In this document: in pieces, positions 1 through 7,130 of the stretch
Layout of the letters: every line of letters begins with the position of its first letter
How positions within the stretch are numbered: position 1 is the first letter of the stretch
Assembly (NCBI GenBank): GCA_002421645.1
Contig: DIST01000022.1
Span: 1 to 12,453 of the forward strand
DNA from: Flavobacterium sp. UBA6203
Lineage (GTDB): Bacteria; Bacteroidota; Bacteroidia; Flavobacteriales; Flavobacteriaceae
Length of the DNA stretch: 12,453 nt
Direction: 5' to 3'
Translations under genes and position numbers: made by a program
Notes under the pieces: generated by a model
Database searches by the model: none
Told to the model about the DNA's origin: nothing
Seen by the model: only the letters and a program-made list of their open reading frames with translations

Positions 1-653
1 ACTTGTCCATCACCTAAAACTTCTTCTGTTTCCGTGTGCATTAAAATTTCGATGTTTTCTGTTTTTTGAACACGTTCTGCCATAATTTTAGAAGCTCTAA
101 ATTTATCGCTACGTACTAACATCGTTACTTTTTTACATAATTTAGATAAGTAATGTGCTTCTTCACAAGCACTATCTCCTGCTCCAACGATTACTACTTC
201 TTGATTTCTATAGAAAAATCCGTCGCAAACTGCACAAGCAGAAACACCACCACCTAATTTTAAATAATGTTGTTCCGATTCTAATCCTAAATATTTTGCA
301 GAAGCACCAGTAGAAATAATTACCGTTTCTGCGTGAATTTCTATCGTATCATTAATCCAAACCTTATGAATAGCTCCAGAGAAATCCACTTTTGTAGCCC
401 AACCATCACGAATATCGGAACCAAAACGTTTTGCTTGCTCTTGCAACTGAACCATCATTTCAGGTCCGGTTACACCTTCTGGATATCCTGGAAAATTTTC
501 TACTTCATTCGTTGTCGTTAACTGACCTCCTGGTTGTTGCCCTTGATATAAAACTGGATTCATATTCGCTCTAGCCGCATAAATAGCCGCAGTATAACCT
601 GCTGGACCAGAACCTATAATTAAACATTTTACTTTTTCGATTGTATCTGACAT
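1..653 (-). CDS. trxB: Thioredoxin reductase (NADPH), C-terminus cut by window edge
   Basis: A flavoenzyme that passes electrons from NADPH through FAD to thioredoxin in the cytoplasm. The first 217 residues are visible; the family is usually about 310-320 residues, so roughly 100 C-terminal residues lie outside. In order I see the FAD-binding GSGPAG motif (residues 14-19), the PGGQL segment (41-45), the redox-active CAVCDG motif (Cys140 and Cys143) and the NADPH-binding GAGDSA motif (157-162). The ATG at 653-651 gives an N-terminus (MSDTIEKVKCLIIG) that runs straight into the first beta strand. A TAnnTTTG box lies 23 bases upstream. The preceding tRNA-Pro has its own terminator, so trxB is probably transcribed separately. 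Identity is near certain. Confidence 0.96.
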   Translation of the reverse strand, partial: MSDTIEKVKCLIIGSGPAGYTAAIYAARANMNPVLYQGQQPGGQLTTTNEVENFPGYPEGVTGPEMMVQLQEQAKRFGSDIRDGWATKVDFSGAIHKVWINDTIEIHAETVIISTGASAKYLGLESEQHYLKLGGGVSACAVCDGFFYRNQEVVIVGAGDSACEEAHYLSKLCKKVTMLVRSDKFRASKIMAERVQKTENIEILMHTETEEVLGDGQ

Positions 654-675
654 AACTTTATTCTTTTAAGAGTAG

Positions 676-683
676 CAAATGTA
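676..683 (-). promoter_or_regulatory. Putative -7 promoter box of trxB
   Basis: On the minus strand this reads TACATTTG, a perfect match to the Bacteroidota -7 consensus TAnnTTTG. It ends 22 bases before the trxB ATG, which suits a short leader. I see no TTG at the expected -33 spacing, so the call rests on one box and its position. Confidence 0.45.
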
Positions 684-751
684 AGTTTTTAATTAAAATT
701 ATTTCTTAAAATTAAATTAGTTTTAATTATGAATGTATAATTTTTGACAAT

Positions 752-785
752 AAAAAAAACCTTCCTGAAGTTTCAAGAAGGTTTT
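752..785 (-). terminator. Rho-independent terminator after tRNA-Pro
   Basis: A hairpin with a 9-bp outer stem (756-764 with 777-785), one C/A mismatch, four further pairs and a tiny loop. On the minus strand a run of eight U (bases 759-752) covers and follows the closing arm. It starts two bases past the tRNA discriminator base, so the tRNA 3' trailer is essentially the terminator. It separates tRNA-Pro from trxB. Confidence 0.8.
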
Positions 786-786
786 G

Positions 787-861
787 TCGGGGTGGCAGGA
801 TTCGAACCTGCGGCCTCCTGCTCCCAAAGCAGGCGCGATAACCGGGCTACGCTACACCCCG
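787..861 (-). tRNA. tRNA-Pro (anticodon TGG)
   Basis: A full cloverleaf of 75 bases on the minus strand. The acceptor stem is CGGGGTG paired with CACCCCG plus discriminator A (787). The anticodon stem CCTGC/GCAGG encloses the loop TTTGGGA, giving anticodon TGG (proline). The T arm is GCAGG-TTCGAAT-CCTGC and the variable loop has 5 bases. The 3' CCA is not encoded (the next bases are CAA), so it must be added by the CCA-adding enzyme. UGG can read all four CCN codons with wobble. Confidence 0.97.
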
Positions 862-873
862 AATTTGTGAGTG

Positions 874-903
874 CAAATATATAACTAATTTCTATTGTTC
901 CAA
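874..903 (-). promoter_or_regulatory. Promoter of tRNA-Pro (TTG-N19-TATATTTG)
   Basis: Read on the minus strand, TTG at 903-901 is followed by exactly 19 bases and then TATATTTG at 881-874. This is a perfect fit to the primary sigma promoter of Bacteroidota (TTG, about 19 bases, TAnnTTTG). The box ends 12 bases before the mature tRNA 5' end, which leaves a very short 5' leader for RNase P. It is the best promoter in the window. Confidence 0.8.
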
Positions 904-1017
904 ACAAATCAATTCTTTTTTTAAAATAAATTTTCACTTCAATTCAACCTATATTTTTTTAGCACGTTAAGTATAAACTTTCTATCCAAAAACAAAAAAC
1001 ACTTAGAATATTATTTC

Positions 1018-1025
1018 TATTTTTG
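1018..1025 (+). promoter_or_regulatory. Possible -7 promoter box of the udk-divIC-mutAB operon
   Basis: TATTTTTG matches TAnnTTTG perfectly and ends 27 bases before the udk ATG at 1053. No TTG is found about 19 bases upstream, and T-rich strings are common here, so the support is modest. Confidence 0.35.
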
Positions 1026-1052
1026 CTAAAATTAAACAAGACAACCTTTTAT

Positions 1053-1661
1053 ATGCTAATTATTGGAATTGCCGGTGGTACCGGAAGTGGAAAGACAACA
1101 GTTGTTCATCAGATTATGAATGAGTTACCTTCTTCTGAAGTAGGTATCATTTCTCAGGACTCTTACTATAAAGAAACGCATCATTTAAGTTATGAAGAGC
1201 GTACAAAAATCAATTTTGATCATCCAAGAGCGATTGACTTTGAATTGTTAGTAGCACATCTTAAAGATTTGAAAGCTGGAAAAACCATTGAACAACCAGT
1301 TTACTCTTTTGTAACTCACGACAGAACTGACGACAAAATTTTAACCCATCCAAGAAAAGTAATGATTGTAGAAGGTATCTTAATTCTGACCAATCCAGAA
1401 TTAAGAGACATGTTTGATATTAAAGTATATGTTCATGCAGATTCTGACGAACGATTAATTCGTCGTTTAAAACGTGATATTGCAGAACGTGGTCGTGATA
1501 TGGAAGAGGTTTTGAATCGTTATCAAACTACTTTAAAACCAATGCACGAGCAATTTATAGAGCCTACAAAAGCGTTTGCTGATATTATTATTCCAAATGA
1601 CAAATATAACACGGTAGCAATCGACGTAGTGCGTGCCGTAATTAATCAAAGAATCGCATAA
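1053..1661 (+). CDS. udk: Uridine kinase
   Basis: Phosphorylates uridine and cytidine to UMP and CMP in pyrimidine salvage (cytoplasm). The product has 202 residues, close to the usual 205-215. Walker A is GGTGSGKT at residues 8-15. Other family blocks follow: SQDSYY (34-39), NFDHP with downstream DF (54-63), QPVYSFVTHDR (81-91), the lid segment RDIAERGRD (141-149) and KPMHEQFIEPTK (162-173). I chose ATG 1053 because MLIIGIAGGTGSGKT is the normal family N-terminus. An in-frame TTG at 1023 would add ten residues but overlaps the putative promoter box. The stop TAA shares its last base with the ATG of the next gene, so translation of the two is probably coupled. Confidence 0.95.
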   Translation: MLIIGIAGGTGSGKTTVVHQIMNELPSSEVGIISQDSYYKETHHLSYEERTKINFDHPRAIDFELLVAHLKDLKAGKTIEQPVYSFVTHDRTDDKILTHPRKVMIVEGILILTNPELRDMFDIKVYVHADSDERLIRRLKRDIAERGRDMEEVLNRYQTTLKPMHEQFIEPTKAFADIIIPNDKYNTVAIDVVRAVINQRIA

Positions 1662-2014
1662 TGAACAAAATCAAGAATTTAATTGCCAAATATCCGTTTT
1701 TAGCGTTCGTAATGAATCGCTACGTTTTGGTGTTAATTCTTTTTTCTGTTTGGATGCTTTTTTTCGACAATTATTCCTATTTAGAACATCGTGTTTTGGA
1801 TAAGGAAATTGAAGAAATTGAAGACAATATTCAGTACTATAAAACTGAAATCAAAAAAGACAGCACAAAAATCAAAGAGTTGAAAAATGATAATCGAGTA
1901 GAAAAATATGCGCGTGAAAAATATTATATGAAACGCGATAACGAAGACATCTACATCATCGAATTTGAAGACGAAAAGAAAGCTGCTGCCGACAAAACAA
2001 CTAGTAACAATTAA
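1661..2014 (+). CDS. DivIC/FtsB-like septum formation initiator family protein
   Basis: A small bitopic membrane protein of 117 residues with the layout of DivIC/FtsB: a short cytoplasmic N-terminus, one membrane helix at about residues 20-36, then a charged coiled coil at about 41-77 (LEHRVLDKEIEEIEDN onward). After it comes the family signature EKYAREKYYMKRDNEDIYII (81-100) and a loose, hydrophilic tail. Known members form the FtsQLB/DivIB-DivIC-FtsL complex that helps trigger septal wall synthesis. The ATG overlaps the udk stop by one base (TAATG), and mutA begins 11 bases after the stop, so the gene sits inside an operon. The family call is firm; whether it is the DivIC or FtsB counterpart cannot be told. 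Confidence 0.85.
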   Translation: MNKIKNLIAKYPFLAFVMNRYVLVLILFSVWMLFFDNYSYLEHRVLDKEIEEIEDNIQYYKTEIKKDSTKIKELKNDNRVEKYAREKYYMKRDNEDIYIIEFEDEKKAAADKTTSNN

Positions 2015-2025
2015 ATACATAATTC

Positions 2026-3387
2026 GTGGCTAACAACAATTTATTTTCCGATTTTGAAGCCGTTTCTTCTAAACAATGGAAGCAACAAATTCAATACGAA
2101 CTAAAAGGTGCTGATTACAACGAAACTTTAGTTTGGGAAAGTCCAGAAGGCATTAAAGTAAAACCGTTTTATCACAATGATGAAACAGAAGTAAATCTTG
2201 ATGCCATTGTTCCAACAAAACCTTTTGCTATTGTTCAAAATATTTTTGTTCACGATGTAAAAAAATCAAATGCTCGCGCGCTAGAAACATTACAAAGAGG
2301 AGCAGAAAGTGTTCGTTTTACTTTAGAAAATGATGCCGTTTCCATTGACGAGTTGATGCAAAATCTTCCGTTAGAAAACGTGAATTATTATTTCAATTTA
2401 CCTTTTCTTTCTGTAGAATTTTCGAATAAAATCAATGAATTTGCATCAAAAAGTAAAGCCAACATCTTTATTCAAAATGACCCAATCGGACAATTAGTAA
2501 AAGATGGGAATTGGTTTGAAAATCATGAAAAGGATATTGAGAAATTAAATACAATTGCTTCAAAAACAGCTATCCCTTTTTTAACTATTTCAAGCGGAAT
2601 TTATCAAAATGCAGGTGCGAATATTGTACAACAATTAGCTTACACTTTAGCACACGTAAACGAATATTTCAACAGAATTCCAGCTATCAATCAACCAATT
2701 ACAATTGAAGTTGCTGTTGGAACGAATTACTTTTTTGAAATTGCAAAATTAAGAGCTTTACGCCTTTTATTCAATACATTAGCAGCAGAATACAATCATA
2801 ATTTTGATTGTCATATTATTGCAACACCAACAAAACGCAACAAAACCTTATACGATTACAACGTAAATATGCTTCGTACAACTACGGAATGTATGAGTGC
2901 AATTCTTGGTGGTGCTGATGCGGTTGCGAATTTAGCTTACGATGCGATTTATCACAAAGACAACGAGTTTGGCGATAGAATTTCGAGAAACCAATTGTTA
3001 GTTTTAAAACACGAAAGTTATTTTGACAAAGTAAATAATCCAGCTGATGGTGCGTATTACATTGAAACGCTAACGGAACAATTAGCCGAAAAAGCATTAG
3101 AATTATTCAAAGACATCGAGAAAAATGGCGGATTGATTTCGCAATTAATCGATGGAACAATTCAAAGAAAAATCAACGAAAGCGCTCAAAAAGAGCAAGA
3201 ACTTTTCGATTCAGGAAAAGAAGTTTTATTAGGGACCAACAAGTATCCAAACAAAAACGACCAAATGAAAAACGACTTGGAATTGTATCCTTTCGTAAAA
3301 CAAAACGCCAGAAAAACTTTAATCACACCGATTATCGAAAAACGTTTGGCTGAAAAATTAGAACAAGAACGATTAGCTTCGGAATAA
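2026..3387 (+). CDS. mutA: Methylmalonyl-CoA mutase, small (beta) subunit
   Basis: Partner of MutB in the adenosylcobalamin-dependent mutase that interconverts succinyl-CoA and methylmalonyl-CoA. The product has 453 residues and resembles the TIM-barrel half of the family: RGAESVRF (91-98), the block ISSGIYQNAGANIVQQLAY, FFEIAKLRALRLLF, TTECMSAILGGADAV and NPADGAYYIETLTEQLAEKA. Residues for catalysis and cobalamin are expected in MutB only. The start must be GTG 2026: an in-frame stop lies at 2020-2022, the only codon between is TTC, and the next Met is beyond residue 100. Small subunits of some other bacteria are above 600 residues because they keep a degenerate cobalamin-binding domain; here the protein ends after the barrel. 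It lies 11 bases after divIC. Confidence 0.93.
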   Translation: MANNNLFSDFEAVSSKQWKQQIQYELKGADYNETLVWESPEGIKVKPFYHNDETEVNLDAIVPTKPFAIVQNIFVHDVKKSNARALETLQRGAESVRFTLENDAVSIDELMQNLPLENVNYYFNLPFLSVEFSNKINEFASKSKANIFIQNDPIGQLVKDGNWFENHEKDIEKLNTIASKTAIPFLTISSGIYQNAGANIVQQLAYTLAHVNEYFNRIPAINQPITIEVAVGTNYFFEIAKLRALRLLFNTLAAEYNHNFDCHIIATPTKRNKTLYDYNVNMLRTTTECMSAILGGADAVANLAYDAIYHKDNEFGDRISRNQLLVLKHESYFDKVNNPADGAYYIETLTEQLAEKALELFKDIEKNGGLISQLIDGTIQRKINESAQKEQELFDSGKEVLLGTNKYPNKNDQMKNDLELYPFVKQNARKTLITPIIEKRLAEKLEQERLASE

Positions 3388-3414
3388 TTTCGTAACTTTC
3401 AGAAAAAGAAGACC

Positions 3415-3648
3415 ATGGAAGCAATTAGAAGATTTGTAAAAGTAAAAAATCATCAAGTAAACATCACTTTGCCTGAAGATTTCAATGCTGAAGAAGTAGA
3501 AGTTATTATTCTTCCAACTTCCAAGGAATATCAAATTCCACAATGGCAAATTGATGAAGTTAGAGAACGAACCGAAAACTATTTGAAGAATCCCGAAAGC
3601 GCAACAGATTACGAGGATTTTTTAAAAGAACTTGGAGATGAACTTTAA
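3415..3648 (+). CDS. Putative antitoxin of a RelE/ParE-type module
   Basis: A 77-residue, acidic-tailed protein. The N-terminal part (about residues 3-33, IRRFVKVKNHQVNITLPEDF and on) is strand-rich. The C-terminal part (about 41-77) is predicted helical and charged, ending [13 protein letters not shown], as in antitoxins whose tail wraps the toxin. The call depends mainly on its partner: the next gene is a clear RelE/ParE-family toxin and overlaps it by 11 bases. Such antitoxins usually neutralise the toxin and often repress their own promoter, but I see no clear DNA-binding fold or separate promoter. It starts 27 bases after mutA; the purine stretch AGAAAAAGAAGA just upstream may aid translation. 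Confidence 0.7.
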   Translation: MEAIRRFVKVKNHQVNITLPEDFNAEEVEVIILPTSKEYQIPQWQIDEVRERTENYLKNPESATDYEDFLKELGDEL

Positions 3649-3931
3649 GATTTTAATTCTAGAAGAAGCTAAATCCGATGTTCGTGAAAGTATCGCTTGG
3701 TATAAAAACATCAATCCAATGCTTTCAAAAAGATTTGCTAATTCTTTTAATAATAGTGTTAAACAAATAAAAGAAAACCCATTTCGATACCAAATTAGAT
3801 ATGATGAGATCCGAGTAGTTTTATTAAAAACCTTCCCTTATCTAATTCATTTTTGTATCGATAATGAAACAATAGTGATTAAAGCTGTTCTTCATACATC
3901 GAGAAACAGTAAAATCAACAAAATATTTTAA
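3638..3931 (+). CDS. Type II toxin, RelE/ParE family
   Basis: A 97-residue protein with the family pattern: an early Ala-Lys-Ser-Asp and [11 protein letters not shown] (about 16-26), LSKRFANSF (28-36), [28 protein letters not shown] (about 44-71) and the closing [10 protein letters not shown] stretch. RelE members cut mRNA on the ribosome and ParE members poison DNA gyrase; the sequence does not decide between these. ATG 3638 lies inside the last codons of the antitoxin gene (11-base overlap), so translation is likely coupled. A TTG two codons earlier is possible but less likely. The reading frame is complete, so the toxin is probably intact. mutB follows after 11 bases, making the pair part of the mutAB transcript. 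Confidence 0.88.
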   Translation: MNFKILILEEAKSDVRESIAWYKNINPMLSKRFANSFNNSVKQIKENPFRYQIRYDEIRVVLLKTFPYLIHFCIDNETIVIKAVLHTSRNSKINKIF

Positions 3932-3942
3932 TTGCAAAAGCA

Positions 3943-6072
3943 ATGAGAAAAAACATACAACATTTAACCTTGGAGAAATCCAAAAACTTGAAACCTGAAA
4001 CGTTAAACTTGGAACAAAAGTTTACAACTGCCGAAGGAATTGAAGTAAAACCAACTTACACTAAAGAAGATATTACTAATTTAGAACATCTTGGTTTTGG
4101 AGCTGGTTTTGCACCTAATTTACGCGGACCATATGCGACAATGTATGTTCGCCGACCTTGGACGATTCGTCAATATGCTGGATTTTCAACTGCGGAAGAA
4201 AGTAATGCTTTTTACAGAAGAAACTTAGCAGCCGGACAAAAAGGACTTTCAGTTGCCTTCGATTTAGCGACACACCGTGGTTATGATTCTGATCACGAAC
4301 GCGTAGTTGGTGACGTTGGAAAAGCTGGAGTTGCGATTGATTCGGTGGAAGATATGAAAGTACTTTTCGACCAAATTCCGTTAGGGGAAATGTCAGTTTC
4401 GATGACGATGAATGGTGCGGTTTTACCTATTATGGCATTCTACATCGTAGCCGCAGAAGAACAAGGCGTTGCTCCTAACCTATTGTCGGGAACGATTCAG
4501 AATGACATTTTAAAGGAATTCATGGTGCGAAATACCTACATTTATCCACCAACGCCTTCGATGAAAATTATTGCGGATATTTTCGAATATACGAGTAAAA
4601 ATATGCCGAAATTCAACTCGATTTCGATTTCGGGTTACCACATGCAAGAAGCGGGAGCTACTGCAGATATTGAATTGGCGTACACTTTAGCAGATGGTTT
4701 GGAATACATTCGCACCGGTTTAGCTGCGGGAATGGATATTGATACTTTCGCTCCTCGCCTTTCGTTTTTCTGGGCGATTGGAATGAATCATTTTATGGAA
4801 ATTGCTAAAATGCGTGCCGGTCGTATGCTTTGGGCAAAACTATTGAAACAATTCAACCCAAAAGACGAAAAATCTTTAGCTTTAAGAACGCATTGCCAAA
4901 CTTCCGGTTGGAGTTTAACGGAGCAAGATCCTTTTAATAACGTGGCTCGAACTGCGATTGAAGCAGCCGCAGCAGCCTTTGGAGGAACTCAATCGTTACA
5001 CACGAATGCTTTGGACGAAGCGATTGCTTTACCAACCGATTTCTCGGCTCGAATTGCGCGTAATACCCAAATCTTTTTACAAGAAGAAACCAAAATTTGT
5101 AAAACGGTGGACCCTTGGGCTGGAAGTTATTATGTAGAAAGTTTAACAGCAGAAATTGCTGAAAAAGCTTGGGCATTAATTGAAGAAGTGGAAGAATTAG
5201 GCGGAATGACCAAAGCCATTGAAGCTGGAATTCCAAAACTAAGAATTGAAGAAGCTGCTGCGCGCAAACAAGCACGTATCGATAGCAGTCAAGATATTAT
5301 TGTTGGGGTTAACAAATACCGTTTGGAAAAAGAAGATCCGTTACATATTTTGGATGTGGATAACCAAATGGTGCGCAAACAACAAATTGAACGTTTAGAC
5401 CAAATTAAAGCAACTCGCGATAATACAAAAGTTGCCGAATGTTTGGCAAAATTAACCGAAAGCGCTAAAAATGGTGGTGAAAATTTACTATCTTTAGCAG
5501 TAGAAGCAGCACGAAACAGAGCTACATTAGGCGAAATTAGTGATGCTTTAGAAGTAGTTTTCGGAAGATATAAAGCACAAATTAGAAGTTTTAGCGGCGT
5601 GTATAGTAAAGAAATTAAAAACGACGAAAGTTTTGAAAAAGCAAAACAATTAGCCGATGCTTTTGCGAAGAAAGAAGGGCGTCGTCCTCGTATTATGATT
5701 GCGAAAATGGGACAAGACGGTCACGATCGTGGTGCAAAAGTAGTAGCAACAGGTTATGCCGACGTTGGTTTTGACGTTGACATTGGTCCGTTATTCCAAA
5801 CGCCACAAGAAGCTGCGAAACAAGCAGTTGAAAACGACGTACACATTTTAGGCGTTTCTTCTTTAGCTGCGGGACACAAAACTTTAGTACCACAAGTGAT
5901 TGAAGAACTAAAAAAATACGGAAGAGAAGATATTATGGTAATTGTGGGTGGCGTTATCCCAGCACAAGACTACCAATTCTTATTCGACGCCGGAGCTGTA
6001 GCGGTTTTTGGTCCTGGAACTAAAATTAGCGATGCCGCGATTACGATTTTGGAGGTTTTATTGGAGGAGTAA
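3943..6072 (+). CDS. mutB: Methylmalonyl-CoA mutase, large (alpha) subunit
   Basis: The catalytic subunit of adenosylcobalamin-dependent methylmalonyl-CoA mutase (cytoplasm), linking propionate, odd-chain fatty acid and branched-chain amino acid breakdown to succinyl-CoA. The product has 709 residues, a normal length. The TIM barrel (about 30-550) includes [23 protein letters not shown] (active-site Tyr64), [11 protein letters not shown] (catalytic His317) and [10 protein letters not shown]. The C-terminal cobalamin-binding domain carries DGHDRG at 592-597 with the axial ligand His594, then VGGVIP and VFGPGT. Residues 1-28 are poorly conserved in character and are partly encoded by degenerate 7-base repeats; ATG 3943 is the first in-frame ATG after the toxin stop. 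If translation began later, the conserved part (from about [13 protein letters not shown]) would still be intact. Confidence 0.97.
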   Translation: MRKNIQHLTLEKSKNLKPETLNLEQKFTTAEGIEVKPTYTKEDITNLEHLGFGAGFAPNLRGPYATMYVRRPWTIRQYAGFSTAEESNAFYRRNLAAGQKGLSVAFDLATHRGYDSDHERVVGDVGKAGVAIDSVEDMKVLFDQIPLGEMSVSMTMNGAVLPIMAFYIVAAEEQGVAPNLLSGTIQNDILKEFMVRNTYIYPPTPSMKIIADIFEYTSKNMPKFNSISISGYHMQEAGATADIELAYTLADGLEYIRTGLAAGMDIDTFAPRLSFFWAIGMNHFMEIAKMRAGRMLWAKLLKQFNPKDEKSLALRTHCQTSGWSLTEQDPFNNVARTAIEAAAAAFGGTQSLHTNALDEAIALPTDFSARIARNTQIFLQEETKICKTVDPWAGSYYVESLTAEIAEKAWALIEEVEELGGMTKAIEAGIPKLRIEEAAARKQARIDSSQDIIVGVNKYRLEKEDPLHILDVDNQMVRKQQIERLDQIKATRDNTKVAECLAKLTESAKNGGENLLSLAVEAARNRATLGEISDALEVVFGRYKAQIRSFSGVYSKEIKNDESFEKAKQLADAFAKKEGRRPRIMIAKMGQDGHDRGAKVVATGYADVGFDVDIGPLFQTPQEAAKQAVENDVHILGVSSLAAGHKTLVPQVIEELKKYGREDIMVIVGGVIPAQDYQFLFDAGAVAVFGPGTKISDAAITILEVLLEE
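3987..4014 (+). repeat. Degenerate 7-base tandem repeat inside the start of mutB
   Basis: Four units in a row: CTTGAAA, CCTGAAA, CGTTAAA, CTTGGAA. All follow the pattern C-n-n-n-n-A-A, and three of four have AAA at the end. They encode [14 protein letters not shown] residues (about 15-24 of MutB). Because 7 is not a multiple of 3, gain or loss of one unit would shift the reading frame. The pattern is seen directly; its origin is not known. Confidence 0.6.
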
Positions 6073-6090
6073 TCTAATTCAGTATAAAAT

Positions 6091-6122
6091 AAAAAACACC
6101 AGCAATAATGTTGGTGTTTTTT
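6091..6122. terminator. Bidirectional terminator between mutB and the convergent phosphodiesterase gene
   Basis: A 13-bp stem (6091-6103 with 6110-6122, one G-T pair) with a 6-base loop. The core CACCAGC/GTTGGTG is flanked by six A on one side and six T on the other, so either strand gives a hairpin followed by a U run. It lies 18 bases after the mutB stop and 24 bases beyond the end of the convergent gene. Confidence 0.9.
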
Positions 6123-6146
6123 ATTTTGTAAAATTTTTTAATTCTA

Positions 6147-7067
6147 TTACTTTTTCACTTTCTTAACAAAAGAGGATTTTAATTTCTTTTTCTTAATGTA
6201 AATATCCATTTGTTTAGCCACTTCAATTGGACGATCACTAGAAATTATCATAACTCCAGAATTTACAATATCTAAATAAACCTTATCACCATTAGCTACT
6301 GCACTTTTATCGATGTTTCCCATAGTTCCAGAAATACAAGTAATTCCTCTTTTTTTCATGTAATCCATAGTTTCAGACTTTGGAAATGAAGTTCCAATAA
6401 AAGCTACCATATTTTCAACTTTTACACCCATACTTTCTAAACGTTCTACATCTTCTTTTCCTCTCGCTGAAACAGAAAGTAAAACATCGGGAGCTAAACC
6501 AGCAACTTCTGCAGCTTGATTAGCATTGTAGGTTATTATTATGGAATAATTCTCCGCTTTGTTTTTTCTCACGGCATCTACAACCAACTTAAAAGGAACT
6601 CCTCGCTTTACATCGAGAGTATACACTACCTTACCTTTTCCCCATTTTAAAACCTCATCGAGTGTTTCTATTTTATATGGAGTAACATTCCCTTGATTAT
6701 CTTTCAAAGAAAACTTTTGCAATTCTTGAAAAGTGTAGTTGTTTATATTTCCTGTTCCTGTAGTAGTTCTATCTATGGTATTATCGTGCATCATCACCAA
6801 AACAGAATCTTTAGTCAAAGCAATGTCTGTCTCAATTATGGCAGGATTATATTGAATTGTATTAGCAAACGTTGCAATACAATTTTCAGGAAAATTAGTT
6901 GTTGGACCACCTCTGTGAGCACTAACTAAAGGATAAAATTTATCTCCAGCTCGGAAAAAAGATTTAAAATCATTATTCTTTTTAAAATCGATAATATGCC
7001 ATTTATCTTGACTAAAAATCAAAAAAACATGCAATAAAGCCACTAATAAAAAACCGTTTTTTTTCAA
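6147..7067 (-). CDS. Secreted glycerophosphodiester phosphodiesterase-family protein
   Basis: Hydrolyses glycerophosphodiesters (phospholipid head groups) to glycerol-3-phosphate and an alcohol, or a related ester. The product has 306 residues. A signal peptide is visible (KKNG, then hydrophobic 6-18, about 20 residues). GDPD-domain residues are all present: HRG (51-53), PEN (60-62), ETD (79-81) and HDNTIDRTT (94-102), with ETLDEVL (134-140) and a TLDVK strand (150-154) where many members have E in place of D. The start appears to be TTG at 7067-7065: an in-frame stop lies at 7088-7086, there is no ATG between, and no Met follows until about residue 92. The codons after TTG form a run of eight A. 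It probably acts in the periplasm; the substrate is unknown. Confidence 0.88.
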   Translation of the reverse strand: MKKNGFLLVALLHVFLIFSQDKWHIIDFKKNNDFKSFFRAGDKFYPLVSAHRGGPTTNFPENCIATFANTIQYNPAIIETDIALTKDSVLVMMHDNTIDRTTTGTGNINNYTFQELQKFSLKDNQGNVTPYKIETLDEVLKWGKGKVVYTLDVKRGVPFKLVVDAVRKNKAENYSIIITYNANQAAEVAGLAPDVLLSVSARGKEDVERLESMGVKVENMVAFIGTSFPKSETMDYMKKRGITCISGTMGNIDKSAVANGDKVYLDIVNSGVMIISSDRPIEVAKQMDIYIKKKKLKSSFVKKVKK

Positions 7068-7093
7068 AATACTATAATTTAAATTTTACTGAT

Positions 7094-7101
7094 CAAAAAT
7101 A
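7094..7101 (-). promoter_or_regulatory. Possible -7 promoter box of the phosphodiesterase gene
   Basis: The minus strand reads TATTTTTG, matching TAnnTTTG, and ends 26 bases before the TTG start. No TTG occurs at the expected -33 spacing. The gene might instead be read through from the upstream nucleosidase-like gene, 63 bases away. Confidence 0.3.
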
Positions 7102-7130
7102 CTAATTAGCCAAGACGACGTGAAATTTAG

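Noticed and set aside
1023..1052. Ten-residue upstream extension of uridine kinase from a TTG
   Set aside because: ATG 1053 matches the family N-terminus, and the TTG lies within a likely -7 promoter box.
3632..3637. TTG start two codons before the toxin ATG
   Set aside because: The ATG at 3638 gives the usual toxin N-terminus and the common short overlap with the antitoxin gene.
4934..5275. Minus-strand ORF of 113 codons inside mutB
   Set aside because: It is antisense to a conserved part of mutB, is rich in Leu, Gln and Phe as expected of a shadow frame, and has no family features. Other antisense ORFs within udk-divIC, mutA, mutB, the aminotransferase and the secreted protein were dropped for the same reason.
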